Source: Burkholderiales bacterium (GTDB lineage Bacteria > Pseudomonadota > Gammaproteobacteria > Burkholderiales > UBA11063). Taken from it: a stretch of 64,000 nucleotides of DNA. The notes below the pieces were generated by a model. That model had not been told where the DNA came from, did no database searches, and saw only the letters and a list, made by a program, of their open reading frames with translations. The stretch lies in the NCBI GenBank assembly GCA_020697255.1, contig JAJFBE010000009.1, positions 24,001 through 88,000 on the forward strand, read 5' to 3'. Both the position numbers and the translations under genes were made by a program. Shown here one piece after another: positions 8,127 to 15,832 of the stretch; the stretch's first letter is position 1; each line of letters starts with the position of its first letter.

Positions 8127-9914
8127 ATGCAAACAATCTCACAACTACTTACGCAAAAATTTACCGATGCCTTTCTTGATGCTGGTATTAATGAAAACAC
8201 CCCAATTATTTTAACAGAAGCATCACGTCCTGAGTTTGGCGATTTCCAGGTAAACGGGGTAATGGCAGCAGCTAAGGTACTCAAAACCAATCCCCGTGAT
8301 TTAGCAACAAAAGTAATAAAGCATCTCGATTTATCCAGTATGGCAGATAAAGTTGAGATAGCTGGCCCGGGTTTTATTAATATAACACTTAATAATGAAT
8401 TTTTGTCAAAATTTTTGGGTGAATTAACACCTCAAAATAAATTTGGGGCTAAACTAGACAAAAGCCAAACAATAGTTGTAGATTTATCTGCGCCTAATTT
8501 GGCTAAGGAAATGCATGTTGGACATTTACGCAGCACCGTGATTGGAGATTCTCTGGCGCGTGTTTTTGCCTACATGGGTAATAATGTCATTCGCCAAAAT
8601 CATGTGGGGGATTGGGGTACTCAATTTGGTATGCTAATAGCTTATATGCAGGAAAAAAATGCAAATACAAATGATCAGGCAGAATCTTTTGCTATCGTAG
8701 ACTTGGAGCAATTTTACCGTGAAGCTAAAATAAAATTTGATGCCGATCCCCAATTTGCTAATAAAGCGCGTGAATATGTAGTCAAATTACAAAGCAGCGA
8801 TAAAACTATATTGCATTATTGGGAATTATTTACTCAAGAATCACAAAAGCATTGTGATTTGATCTATGATAAATTAAAAATAAATTTAGGTAGTAATAAA
8901 AGTGGTGGGCATTATTTTGCCAATGGCCAGGAATATACAGTTTTAAGCCAGTGTGGTGAGAGTTTTTATAATGAACAACTGCCTGATATTATAAATAGGT
9001 TAGAAAAAGCAAATCTAATAACTATCAGTGAAGGTGCTAAATGTGTTTTCTTTGCTCCGGGGGAATTGCCTGGTGGTGAGGATACTCCTTTTATAGTACA
9101 AAAACAAGATGGCGGGTATCTTTATGCCAGTACAGATTTGGCAGCTATTGATTATCGCGTAAACACATTACTTGCTGATAAGATAGTATATGTTGTTGAT
9201 GCAAGGCAATCACTGCACTTTAAGCAATTGTTTATAGTCGGGCGTAAGGCTGGTTTAGCTAAAATGGAGACTGAACTTATCCATAGTGCGTTTGGTACTA
9301 TGATGAATGAAGATGGGCGTCCATTTAAGACCAGGGATGGCGGTACGGTTAAACTGATTGATTTGATTGATGAAGCAATATTAAAAGCAAGCGCATTGGT
9401 TAAAGGATTAAATCCCGATTGGGATGAAAAGTCGAGAAATGAACTGGCAGAAGTTTTGGCAATTAGTGCAGTTAAGTATGCCGATTTGTCCAAAAACAGA
9501 ACCAGCGATTATATTTTTAGTTTTGAAAAAATGTTAGCTTTTGATGGGAATACTGCACCGTACTTGTTATATGCTTATACCCGGATACAAGGGGTATTAC
9601 GTAAAGCAAACGATATTAATCTTAGTCCCGGTACCATTATACCCATAGAATTTAGCGAACATAAATTAGCATTGCATTTAGCCAAATTTTCTGAGACATT
9701 GTTAGCTACTACAAAAGAGTGTTACCCACATTATTTATGTCAGTATTTGTATAATTTATCTGGTTTATTTATGCAGTTTTACGAATTATGCCCAATCCTT
9801 GGGGCAGATAGTCTTTCTAAGCAACAAAGCCGCCTTGGCTTAGCTCTTTTAACTGCACAGATCTTATATGATGGTTTAGATTTATTAGGTATATCAACTG
9901 TAGACAGGATGTAA
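8127..9914 (+). CDS. argS: Arginyl-tRNA synthetase
   Basis: Class I synthetase, 595 aa, close to the usual 560-590. The N-terminal Add1-like domain (about residues 1-90) binds tRNA, and the HIGH signature appears as MHVGHLRS near residues 129-136. An insertion-containing Rossmann catalytic core and a C-terminal helical anticodon domain ending VDRM follow. The ribosome binding site is poor; the start was chosen by homology to the family N-terminus (MQTISQLL). It is followed after 2 bases by tag. Confidence 0.96.
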   Translation: MQTISQLLTQKFTDAFLDAGINENTPIILTEASRPEFGDFQVNGVMAAAKVLKTNPRDLATKVIKHLDLSSMADKVEIAGPGFINITLNNEFLSKFLGELTPQNKFGAKLDKSQTIVVDLSAPNLAKEMHVGHLRSTVIGDSLARVFAYMGNNVIRQNHVGDWGTQFGMLIAYMQEKNANTNDQAESFAIVDLEQFYREAKIKFDADPQFANKAREYVVKLQSSDKTILHYWELFTQESQKHCDLIYDKLKINLGSNKSGGHYFANGQEYTVLSQCGESFYNEQLPDIINRLEKANLITISEGAKCVFFAPGELPGGEDTPFIVQKQDGGYLYASTDLAAIDYRVNTLLADKIVYVVDARQSLHFKQLFIVGRKAGLAKMETELIHSAFGTMMNEDGRPFKTRDGGTVKLIDLIDEAILKASALVKGLNPDWDEKSRNELAEVLAISAVKYADLSKNRTSDYIFSFEKMLAFDGNTAPYLLYAYTRIQGVLRKANDINLSPGTIIPIEFSEHKLALHLAKFSETLLATTKECYPHYLCQYLYNLSGLFMQFYELCPILGADSLSKQQSRLGLALLTAQILYDGLDLLGISTVDRM

Positions 9915-9916
9915 CG

Positions 9917-10465
9917 ATGGAGCGTTGCTCATGGTGTTTGGGTCACGATATTTATGAACGCTACCACGATGAAGAGTGGGGTGTGCCATTACATGATGAG
10001 CAAAAGCATTTTGAATTTTTGTTACTTGAAACTATGCAAGCTGGTCTTAGCTGGCTAACTATTTTGCGCCGGCGTGAAAATTATCGTTTAGCTTTTAGTG
10101 GGTTTAATCCAAACATAGTTGCCAAATATTCTCCGGCAAAAATTGAAGAATTAATGCAAGATAGCGGAATTATCCGTAACCGCCTAAAAATTGAATCAGC
10201 CGTAAATAATGCCAAGAAGTTTATTGAAGTACAAAGTGAGTTTGGAAGTTTTGATAAGTATATCTGGGGCTTTACCAACGGAAAAATAGTTAAAAACTCC
10301 TGGAAATCTTTGAGCGAGGTGCCAATAACTAGCGAGTTATCCGATAGTGTAGCAAAAGATTTAAAAAAGCGTGGATTTAAATTTGTCGGTTCAACAACAA
10401 TTTATGCTCATCTGCAGGCAATTGGTGTGGTGAATGATCATTTAGTAAGCTGCTACCGTTATTAG
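9917..10465 (+). CDS. tag: DNA-3-methyladenine glycosylase I
   Basis: Base-excision repair enzyme that removes 3-methyladenine. It has the family start MERCSWC with a zinc-ligand Cys, the YHDEEWGVP motif, QAGLSWLTIL and KKRGFKFVGSTTIYA, and the C-terminal NDHLVSC with the His and Cys zinc ligands. 182 aa is full length. It starts 2 bases after the argS stop, so translation is likely coupled. Confidence 0.96.
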   Translation: MERCSWCLGHDIYERYHDEEWGVPLHDEQKHFEFLLLETMQAGLSWLTILRRRENYRLAFSGFNPNIVAKYSPAKIEELMQDSGIIRNRLKIESAVNNAKKFIEVQSEFGSFDKYIWGFTNGKIVKNSWKSLSEVPITSELSDSVAKDLKKRGFKFVGSTTIYAHLQAIGVVNDHLVSCYRY

Positions 10466-10524
10466 ATATTAATTTCCGCAAGGCTGCACGCCGCGCAAAA
10501 TACGCCATGCCAGCAAAGTATGTA

Positions 10525-10549
10525 GCGTTCCCGCGCAGACGGGAATCCA
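10525..10549. repeat. REP-like palindrome after tag
   Basis: CGTTCCCGCGCAGACGGGAATCCAG, followed by a second GC-rich segment (CCACGGCGGGACCTGG). Same family as 551 and 11831. The elements flank the symporter gene on both sides. Confidence 0.7.
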
Positions 10550-10595
10550 GATCCACGGCGGGACCTGGGATAACACCTTTTTGGAGATTAAAGGT

Positions 10596-11813
10596 ATGTT
10601 ACATTGGTACAAGTTTCATCAAGGTAAAATCATTTGGCTGGGATTAATTTTAGCCTTTATCCTGGGTATTAATGCCCCACGCATATTTCTACATTTAGAC
10701 TTTATCAGTAACACCTTTATTAATCTATTAAAATTGTGTGCACTGCCAATAGTTTGTACTTCTTTAATAGTCAGTATTGGTAGCCTTTCGCAAATTAGCC
10801 AGCTAAAAAAAGTTGCAATAAATTCAGCTATATATATTATAGCTAGCGAGATAATTGCTGTTACAATCGGGTTAATAATTTTCAATTTATTTGATGTGAG
10901 CAAGGGCATAAATGGTGCAGCATTGCTTAAAGGAGCAGTTTATAACGTACCTTATACTACAAAGATAGATAGTTCCCAGGTGTTTAACTATTTATTTTCT
11001 GGCAATATTTTTGATTCATTAGTTAAATTTGACATATTACCAATAGTAATTTTTTCTATAATGTTTGGCCTAACCTGTGCATTTAACCAGACTAAAGCAA
11101 AGCCGGTATTGGAGTTTTTTGCAAGTGCACGTGATATATTTTTACATTTACTAAATGCGGTAATGTACTTAGCACCATTTGCTATTTTTGTACTTATAGG
11201 CCATGCTATAGCCAATAGTTATCTAACTGGTTCACTGTCGGTAAATTTATTGGGCTTGTTAAAATTTGTTGGTTTGTTTTTTGTAGCGTTATTTATTCAT
11301 TTTTTATGGCCGCTAATTTTAGTTATAGTCTTTTATCGACATATATCTTTAAAACGGATTTTAACTGAGGCTATCCCGATATTCGCTACTGCATTTATTA
11401 GTTCCAGTTCATTGGCAGCACTGCCAATTGCTTTGGAAAAAGCAAAAGAGTTGGGGGGTAATCCAAAGGTTATAAATTTTATGCTGCCTATTTGTGCATC
11501 TATGAATTTTGCTTCCGGTATGATGTATGAAATAACTGCAACTTTATTTTTCTTACATATTTTTGGTATTCATCCTGATTTAGTTACTCAAATTGTACTG
11601 GCTATTGCTTGTATATTAACAGGAATTGCTGTTGGTGGCATTCCGGAAACCAGTATGGTTAGTTTTGTAACCATCTTTAACATGGCTCATATTCCTTTGT
11701 CGGCAATTAGCATTTTGATGCCGCTAGATCGTTTTGTTGATCGGGTTAGAACTATGGTAAATATTTTTAGCAATATGTGCGGTACTTTAATTGTTAGCAA
11801 AAGCAAAATCTGA
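10596..11813 (+). CDS. Dicarboxylate/amino acid:cation symporter (SLC1/DAACS family) with altered ion-site residues
   Basis: About 405 aa, hydrophobic, with the two family hairpin loops (HP1 SSSSLAALP near residue 270). The last helix (DRFVDRVRTMVN) keeps the substrate-binding Asp and Arg of acidic-substrate carriers. The hallmark NMDGT of TM7 reads NFASG here, and the Asp of the TM8 sodium site (VTGD in archaeal GltPh) reads FSN. Coupling to Na+ may therefore be altered. The start ATG 10596 has GGAG at 10583-10586; an in-frame TTG at 10581 is less likely. REP elements lie on both sides. Substrate is unknown. Confidence 0.85.
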   Translation: MLHWYKFHQGKIIWLGLILAFILGINAPRIFLHLDFISNTFINLLKLCALPIVCTSLIVSIGSLSQISQLKKVAINSAIYIIASEIIAVTIGLIIFNLFDVSKGINGAALLKGAVYNVPYTTKIDSSQVFNYLFSGNIFDSLVKFDILPIVIFSIMFGLTCAFNQTKAKPVLEFFASARDIFLHLLNAVMYLAPFAIFVLIGHAIANSYLTGSLSVNLLGLLKFVGLFFVALFIHFLWPLILVIVFYRHISLKRILTEAIPIFATAFISSSSLAALPIALEKAKELGGNPKVINFMLPICASMNFASGMMYEITATLFFLHIFGIHPDLVTQIVLAIACILTGIAVGGIPETSMVSFVTIFNMAHIPLSAISILMPLDRFVDRVRTMVNIFSNMCGTLIVSKSKI

Positions 11814-11830
11814 TAATATATGCAGCTAAT

Positions 11831-11856
11831 GTCATTCCCGCGCAGGCGGGAATCCA
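11831..11856. repeat. REP-like palindrome after the symporter gene
   Basis: GTCATTCCCGC-gcag-GCGGGAATCC, the cleanest copy of this family in the window, located between the symporter and mltG. Confidence 0.78.
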
Positions 11857-11904
11857 TTATGATAAAATAACTATATAGGATATTTTTAGGTAGTTGTTAC
11901 AACA

Positions 11905-12960
11905 ATGATTAAAAAACCCAAAAAAACAAATATTTTTATTAAGATAATTTTATTAATATTTGTTGTAAGTGCTATTTATATCGGGAATGTGGTATTTTTT
12001 CCAGCCAGCCTGCCGGGTGAGAGCTATAGATTGATAATTGACCGTCAGGTAAATCTAAGAGCTTTAGCATTTGATCTTGAAAGTAAAGGTATAATAAAAA
12101 ACGCACGAGTCTTTTTATTTTTACTCAGAATTATGCACGAAGATAGGAAAGTTACGGCTGGGTTGTATATTTTAAACCAACCGATGTCAATTTGGAAGTT
12201 AATTGCTAGAATTACCAACGGACATCCAGATAAATTAAGTGTTACCCTGATTGATGGCTGGGTAACTTCACAAATACGAGCTTATATAAATAGTCTGCTT
12301 GATATCCAACACATAACAGCTAAAATGTCAGATGATGAGTTAAGAATGGCATTAAAAATTCAAGAGCCATCCCTGGAGGGGATTTTTTATCCATCAACTT
12401 ACTTCGTTGCCCCTAATCAGACCGATTTGGAAATATATCAGCAGGCATATCACACACTACAGGATAAATTAACTGCTCTTTATGCTGCAAGAAGCACTAG
12501 CGCATACTATTCTTCTCCATACCAGCTATTAATTATGGCAAGTCTTATTCATAAAGAAACAGCCAAGCCTCAGGATATGTATCTAGTTTCTACAGTGTTT
12601 AACAACCGATTGCGTAAGGGCATGAAATTACAGGATGACCCCTCAGTATTTTATGGCTTGAAGGGTATAAGAGATGGAAAAATTGTTCGTGCTGATTTCC
12701 AGATTGATACCCCTTATAATACATACTTACGTTTAGGATTACCGCCAACTCCAATTTGTACTCCATCAGATGCAGCACTAAAGGCGGCAAGCCAGCCATT
12801 AAACCGACCGGATTTGATGTATTTTGTGGCAATTGGTAGTGGTAAAACGCAGTTTTCTGATACATATAACCAGCATATGAGCGCGGTTAATAGATATTTA
12901 AAGAAACCTGCAGCAAAGCTAATAGAAAGACATAGCAAACAAGCAGTTAAGAAGAAGTAA
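11905..12960 (+). CDS. mltG: Endolytic murein transglycosylase MltG
   Basis: Inner-membrane enzyme that cleaves nascent glycan strands and sets their length. It has one N-terminal membrane segment (about residues 10-30), a LysM-like subdomain, then the YceG catalytic domain. The catalytic Glu is at residue 218 (LIHKETA), followed by VFNNRLRKGMKLQDDP. Length is 351 aa. The mltG-tmk-holB order is widely conserved in proteobacteria. Confidence 0.95.
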   Translation: MIKKPKKTNIFIKIILLIFVVSAIYIGNVVFFPASLPGESYRLIIDRQVNLRALAFDLESKGIIKNARVFLFLLRIMHEDRKVTAGLYILNQPMSIWKLIARITNGHPDKLSVTLIDGWVTSQIRAYINSLLDIQHITAKMSDDELRMALKIQEPSLEGIFYPSTYFVAPNQTDLEIYQQAYHTLQDKLTALYAARSTSAYYSSPYQLLIMASLIHKETAKPQDMYLVSTVFNNRLRKGMKLQDDPSVFYGLKGIRDGKIVRADFQIDTPYNTYLRLGLPPTPICTPSDAALKAASQPLNRPDLMYFVAIGSGKTQFSDTYNQHMSAVNRYLKKPAAKLIERHSKQAVKKK

Positions 12961-12966
12961 TATAAA

Positions 12967-13590
12967 ATGAATAAAGGGTTGTTTATTTCGGTTGAAGGTA
13001 TTGATGGAGCGGGTAAATCTACGCATGTAAATTTAATTCGTGAATATCTGGAGAGTAAGGGTAAAACTGTGGTGGTAACCCGTGAGCCGGGGGGAACTGA
13101 ATTGGGGGAGCAAATTCGTAATTTATTATTACATAGCCACAATATGCACCATAATACCGAGCTATTATTAATGTTTGCGTCCCGGCAGGAGCTTATAGAT
13201 AAAGTTATTCGTCCTAACCTGGAACAGGGGGTTTGCGTTATTGCCGACAGATTTGTCGATGCATCACTAGCCTATCAGGGGGCGGGGCGCGGCATTGGTA
13301 TGGATAAGGTTTATCAGGTGATGAATTGGCTTGAACCAGTTTTAAAGACGGATTTAACCTTTTTATTTAATGTTCCATTATCAGTTGCCTTTGAGCGAGT
13401 GGGTAAGAATAGAAATAAGGATAGAATAGAAAAAGAAAGCATAGATTTTTTTACCAAAGTGCAAAACGCGTATCTGGATATAGCCAGTAAAGAGCCAGGG
13501 CGTATGAAAGTTATACGTACAAATCGACCTAAGCATGAAAGCCGCGAAGAAATTATCAGGCATCTCGATGGTTTACTTAAAAAGAACTGA
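12967..13590 (+). CDS. tmk: Thymidylate kinase
   Basis: Phosphorylates dTMP to dTDP. P-loop GIDGAGKST near residues 10-18, DR[FY] motif ADRFVDASLAYQGAGRG near 93-108, and a LID region with KNRNKDRIE. 207 aa is the normal length. It is placed 6 bases after mltG and 1 base before holB. Confidence 0.96.
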   Translation: MNKGLFISVEGIDGAGKSTHVNLIREYLESKGKTVVVTREPGGTELGEQIRNLLLHSHNMHHNTELLLMFASRQELIDKVIRPNLEQGVCVIADRFVDASLAYQGAGRGIGMDKVYQVMNWLEPVLKTDLTFLFNVPLSVAFERVGKNRNKDRIEKESIDFFTKVQNAYLDIASKEPGRMKVIRTNRPKHESREEIIRHLDGLLKKN

Positions 13591-13591
13591 T

Positions 13592-14566
13592 ATGACAGAG
13601 TTATATAAATGGCAAGCTAAAGATTATAAAGCATTAAGCAATATGCTAGGTCGACATGGTCAGACGCTCTTAATATCTGCAAGAAATGGTATTGGTCAGG
13701 ATATACTAATCCAAAAGTATACCGCATTACTGATGTGTGAAAACCCACAAAAAATAGATAGCGTATCTTATGCCTGTAATAAATGTGAGTCTTGCACTTT
13801 ACTTATTAATGATAACCACCCTGATATTTATCAGTTAGTAGTAGATCCAGAGTCGGATAAAAAAAATATTAGTACTGAAGATATCCGCCAAATGTTGGAT
13901 TTTGTTGCAACAACAACTCATCTTGGTCAGTGCAAGATAGTTTTAATACCCAATGTAGATTTGTTAAGTATAAATAGCGCTAATGCTTTGCTTAAGATTC
14001 TGGAAGAACCACCATCATATGTCTGCTTTATCTTGCAAACAACTAATATTTCAGGGATATTACCAACAATTAGAAGTCGTTGCCATATCTATAAATTATC
14101 TGAGGTAAATATACCTGATGCTGCTGATTATGTAGATAATTCAGGAATTTTCAAGCCGGCATTCTGGCTTAAATTTTATGATAATGCCCCGCTATTTGAA
14201 CTACAAGCTTCTGAAGAGCAATTTAATGCATTAGTTAGTACATTATTACAGCCAAGTATAGAAAATATATTTAAGGCCAGTAGTGAATTTGATGCTAAGA
14301 ACGCACCATTTTTAATCGATTTTCTAAGCAAGTGGTTAAGTGATATGGCAGGTTTTTTACAAGGGGCACCGATGTGCTATTTTGCCGATTATTCTAACCA
14401 GGTAGAAAATCTGGCAAAACGAATTGAGTTGCATAAAATATACTATTTATTTGATAAGGTAAATTTTCTGCAAGATTGGACTCTACATCCGCTAAATTAT
14501 AAACTTCAATTAGAAAACCTACTTTTACAGTACCAAAATCTATTTGTTAAGCAATCGCTGAAGTAA
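13592..14566 (+). CDS. holB: DNA polymerase III subunit delta' HolB
   Basis: Clamp-loader stator. The start at ATG 13592 sits 1 base after the tmk stop; an in-frame ATG at 13535 inside tmk would add 19 residues with no homology. The Walker A position reads SARNGIGQD, lacking the GK[ST], as expected for the non-ATPase delta'. The zinc module appears as C-x(n)-CNKCESC near residues 45-70, and SRC appears as RSRCHIY near 160. The 324-aa product is normal. Confidence 0.93.
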   Translation: MTELYKWQAKDYKALSNMLGRHGQTLLISARNGIGQDILIQKYTALLMCENPQKIDSVSYACNKCESCTLLINDNHPDIYQLVVDPESDKKNISTEDIRQMLDFVATTTHLGQCKIVLIPNVDLLSINSANALLKILEEPPSYVCFILQTTNISGILPTIRSRCHIYKLSEVNIPDAADYVDNSGIFKPAFWLKFYDNAPLFELQASEEQFNALVSTLLQPSIENIFKASSEFDAKNAPFLIDFLSKWLSDMAGFLQGAPMCYFADYSNQVENLAKRIELHKIYYLFDKVNFLQDWTLHPLNYKLQLENLLLQYQNLFVKQSLK

Positions 14567-14574
14567 CGCTGGTT

Positions 14575-14596
14575 AAGGTCTTGAATTCGAGACCTT
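14575..14596. terminator. Hairpin between convergent holB and coiled-coil gene
   Basis: AAGGTCT-tgaattcg-AGACCTT, 7-bp stem, 9 bases after the holB stop. It is only weakly followed by T residues, so its strength as a terminator is uncertain. A similar sequence (TCGAACTCGAAGGTTTTAAAAT) lies on the far side of the next gene near 14960. Confidence 0.5.
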
Positions 14597-14601
14597 TAAA
14601 A

Positions 14602-14904
14602 TTAGTGAAATTTAGATAAAAAATTAGCACAAGCAAATATAAGCCCTGCTAGTGCTGCCCCTACAGATAAAACTGTACCGAGTATCCAATTATATCGAGC
14701 ATCAACTCGTTCAAATCGCTTATCCATGTCGGTTTGCAAACGATCAAACCGCTTATCCATATCGTTTTGTAAACGGTCAATTCGATTATCTGTATGGGCA
14801 ACGTACTTAGAAAGCACATTATCTAATTCTGCTTTAGTCATTATTTCCTCATTAACAAATTTTTGTATTAATGCTCCACCAAATTTCCTAGTATTGTTCT
14901 CCAT
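14602..14904 (-). CDS. Small coiled-coil protein with C-terminal membrane anchor, unknown
   Basis: 100 aa. Residues about 38-65 contain two near-identical 11-residue units (RLQ-x-DMDKRF-[DE]-R), which predict a coiled coil. A hydrophobic segment (about residues 72-95) then ends in a short basic tail. This is the layout of small Bdr-like or tail-anchored coiled-coil proteins, but I cannot assign a family. A plausible ribosome binding site (AGGAATA) precedes it. It lies on the minus strand in a stretch of short unknown genes and repeats. Confidence 0.6.
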   Translation of the reverse strand: MENNTRKFGGALIQKFVNEEIMTKAELDNVLSKYVAHTDNRIDRLQNDMDKRFDRLQTDMDKRFERVDARYNWILGTVLSVGAALAGLIFACANFLSKFH

Positions 14905-15029
14905 ATTATTCCTATATAAATTGTAACATATTTTTATTTTTCAGGGGTATTTTAATTCTCTCGAACTCGAAGGTTTTAAAATCTATTACTATATCATTCA
15001 TTCAAAATTAATTATGCAGCGATTCTAGC

Positions 15030-15062
15030 ATATCAATATTGATATTTCTTGCGAATATTCGC
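15030..15062. repeat. Two adjacent perfect palindromes
   Basis: ATATCAATATTGATAT (15030-15045) and GCGAATATTCGC (15051-15062), separated by 5 bases, about 130 bases upstream of the coiled-coil gene. They fall in the 412-bp stretch 14905-15316, which holds no gene; the rest of that stretch is AT-rich sequence plus the dispersed repeat at 15154-15270. Confidence 0.6.
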
Positions 15063-15153
15063 AAAACTCGACGATCTTTTATGGCAGAAGCAAACTAATT
15101 TTATAACTAATTTAAAGTTAATAAATCATTATTTATTCACCTATATTCAATTA

Positions 15154-15270
15154 TTTGGATTCTCTGGATGAGGAATGAGGTAATAAATTGCGACGTAGTG
15201 TAGATGTGTGCTATATAAGGAGGAATTTATAAAAATGACAAAGTACAGGATCCAAAGGTGCAGAGTATAT
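15154..15270. repeat. Dispersed repeat family B, copy 1
   Basis: The stretch 15154-15270 aligns along its whole length with 17778-17892. Shared blocks include AATAAATTGCGACG, AGTGTAGAT, CTATAT, GAGG-AATTTATAA and GACAAAGT. The arms AATAAATTGC and the later AATTTATAA form an imperfect inverted repeat. There is no coding content. It resembles a non-autonomous mobile element. Confidence 0.75.
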
Positions 15271-15316
15271 TAAAACTAGCTGTAGAAAAATTCCTACAGC
15301 TAGAAACTACTAACAC

Positions 15317-15676
15317 TTATATTATCAAATCATGAATAAAAGAATGCACCATACTCACAAAAACCGGGTTTGGATCTTCGACTTTGGGAGTCAACAAATC
15401 CAGATTTAAGTGAGCCAGTATAAAAAATTGCTCATTGATTGATAAATTGGAGAATAGTTTTTTGAGCTTACTACACCTACCACTGATAATACCATCGATT
15501 AAACTCCTCCGGATTTCAATATCAGGAACACGTTTGTTGGCTAAATAAATTAACCGGTCCAAATGCTCTGATTTAAATTGTCCCAGAATGTCATAAACTA
15601 GGTCTTCAAACTTATTTATGGTGGAAGTTCTATCGAATGGACGAGAGTGTAGTAAAATATCGCTAGCGTGAAGCAT
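15317..15676 (-). CDS. Conserved-looking hypothetical protein, 119 aa
   Basis: Soluble, mixed-charge, predicted all-helical, Leu/Ile-rich, with no signal peptide or membrane segment and no motif I recognise. An AAAGGA ribosome binding site lies just before the ATG, which supports a real gene. It is divergent from uup, with a strong palindrome (15748-15770) in the shared upstream region, and is followed by the repeat at 15154-15270. Confidence 0.55.
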   Translation of the reverse strand: MLHASDILLHSRPFDRTSTINKFEDLVYDILGQFKSEHLDRLIYLANKRVPDIEIRRSLIDGIISGRCSKLKKLFSNLSINEQFFILAHLNLDLLTPKVEDPNPVFVSMVHSFIHDLII

Positions 15677-15747
15677 AGCTGTTCCTTTCTACGTAAGGTT
15701 ATCAGTGAACGAATAATTCGGGGGTGAAGACCCGGATTACTCCCTGC

Positions 15748-15770
15748 TTCGCGCTATTATATAGCGCGAA
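15748..15770. repeat. Perfect 10-bp palindrome between divergent genes
   Basis: TTCGCGCTAT-tat-ATAGCGCGAA, extended on both sides by TCCCT...AGGGA (15741-15780). It lies midway between the starts of the 119-aa gene (minus) and uup (plus), so it could be a shared operator or a repeat-derived hairpin. Confidence 0.65.
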
Positions 15771-15832
15771 ACTGTAGGGATTATAGCGCAAAATAAAATA
15801 GTAGTGTAAATATTTTTAAGCTTAACAACTAA

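Noticed and set aside
12714..13142. 142-codon antisense open frame over mltG/tmk
   Set aside because: It is opposite two certain genes and has no recognisable domain.
13535..13591. Upstream start for holB inside tmk
   Set aside because: The extra 19 residues come from tmk coding sequence in another frame, and ATG 13592 right after the tmk stop fits the family.
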